This document shows positions 63,379 through 64,000 of a DNA stretch of 64,000 bases, piece by piece. Positions within the stretch are counted from its first letter, which is position 1; every line of letters begins with the position of its first letter. The DNA is from Collybiopsis luxurians FD-317 M1 (taxonomy: Eukaryota > Basidiomycota > Agaricomycetes > Agaricales > Omphalotaceae), in assembly GCA_000827265.1 (NCBI GenBank), contig KN834827.1, positions 114,545 to 178,544 on the forward strand, read 5' to 3'. The position numbers and the translations under genes were made by a program. The notes beneath the pieces are model-generated. The model saw only the letters and a program-made list of their open reading frames with translations, had not been told where the DNA came from and did no database searches.

Positions 63379-64000
63379 ATGACTGGTCCCAAGAAAGAGA
63401 CGAAACATTCTCGCTACTATGCTAAGTGAGTCCATCCCCGGCCTATGCCTTCTAACCTCACCACTGTTCTTCTGCCATTTAGTCATTGACTGGAATGTTG
63501 AGCTCAGTCTAGGAAATACAAATGCAAATGGGCAGCTGAATTGAGAGCCTCTGGAGGTCCGCGGGAGATTAAATCTTCCGCCAGTGAATGCCAATTATCA
63601 TCCGTCGGCGTTGAAAATGCTATCCCCATGTACCAGGAATACATGACCCTTCGTAACAATATCGATGACTGGCTGAACCGGGCTGTGCCGCAATTCCCAA
63701 TCAATCTGTCAGATCTTAAACCTCAGTTTGCGACACATCTGCTCTCAGGTGCATCCCTTTCCAGCGAGCTGCATGGTTTTGTAGATCGCTATATCACCCA
63801 TTTGCCAACTTCAGACAACCTCAATATTTGATGTTTTTTTAAAAGTATTTGCTCCATGCAGCAGGCTCTTGGCAATGGTAGAGCTAGACTGGTATTCGAA
63901 TTAGCCCCTCAAATGGAAATACCCCAACCCAGCTGGGGTGGCTCAACATTATGGGTTCCACAGAGGTCCAGTATTTCTACCGACACCATCTACGAGAGAC
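63379..64000 (+). pseudogene. R4: decayed paralogue of L4, cut by window end
   Basis: The ATG at 63379 gives 'MTGPKKETKHSRYYAK', followed by an intron (about 63427-63482) at the L4 position. The next exon aligns with L4 but has TGA at 63487-63489 and 63499-63501 in the basic motif (L4 has CGG and CAG/CAA) and TGA at 63829-63831 where L4 has TGG. 'LRNNIDDWLNRAVPQFP', 'GASLSSELHGFVDRY' and 'MQQALGNGRARLVF' are well conserved between stops. It has one basic motif; L4 has two. Confidence 0.7.

Noticed and set aside
55302..63831. TGA reassigned to an amino acid, or selenocysteine
   Set aside because: TGA aligns with Arg, Gln, Cys and Trp codons rather than one residue, intact genes in the window end at or avoid TGA normally, and CpG decay explains most cases.

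Overview
The window looks like nuclear DNA of a filamentous basidiomycete, most likely an Agaricomycete. The genes have short GT-AG introns of about 48-67 bp. The recognisable families are typical of mushroom-forming fungi: a KDZ (Kyakuja-Dileera-Zisupton) transposase with its CxC cysteine clusters, a NACHT-WD40 STAND protein (fungal NLR-like), a T5orf172/GIY-YIG protein, an F-box protein, and a fragment resembling an MLKL-type N-terminal helical domain. Nothing looks bacterial or viral. The species cannot be named from the sequence.

The main structure is a large direct duplication. A left block (about 0.3-21.8 kb) and a right block (about 46-64 kb, running off the window) carry the same parts in the same order and orientation: (i) degenerate copies of a roughly 1.6 kb repeat, (ii) a satellite of roughly 50-51 bp units whose orientation flips inside the array, and (iii) a four-gene cassette. 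The cassette holds three minus-strand genes (here L2, L1, L3/F-box in the left block; R2, R1, R3 in the right) and one plus-strand gene (L4/R4) head-to-head with the F-box gene. Apart from the F-box-like N terminus of L3, I do not recognise the cassette proteins as characterised families. The right cassette is decayed: I count ten in-frame TGA codons and one TAG against the left copy. The left cassette is nearly intact, with one in-frame TGA in L2 and a 1-nt shift near the L3 start.

The 22-46 kb core between the blocks differs. It holds a KDZ element (transposase of about 948 codons on +, a coiled-coil/basic gene of about 439 codons on -, sharing a 139 bp promoter region), degenerate repeats, a two-exon T5orf172 gene, a third satellite array in minus orientation (35.3-38.1 kb), and a NACHT-WD40 gene with 14 near-identical WD repeats on -. 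This last gene faces, across about 0.8 kb, a small plus-strand gene encoding a Ser/Pro-rich stretch plus an MLKL-NTD-like helical segment. The NLR/helical-domain pair and the duplicated satellite-cassette block are the two most interesting arrangements.

Exon boundaries were assigned by eye from splice signals, reading-frame continuity and left/right paralogue comparison. No database search was possible.
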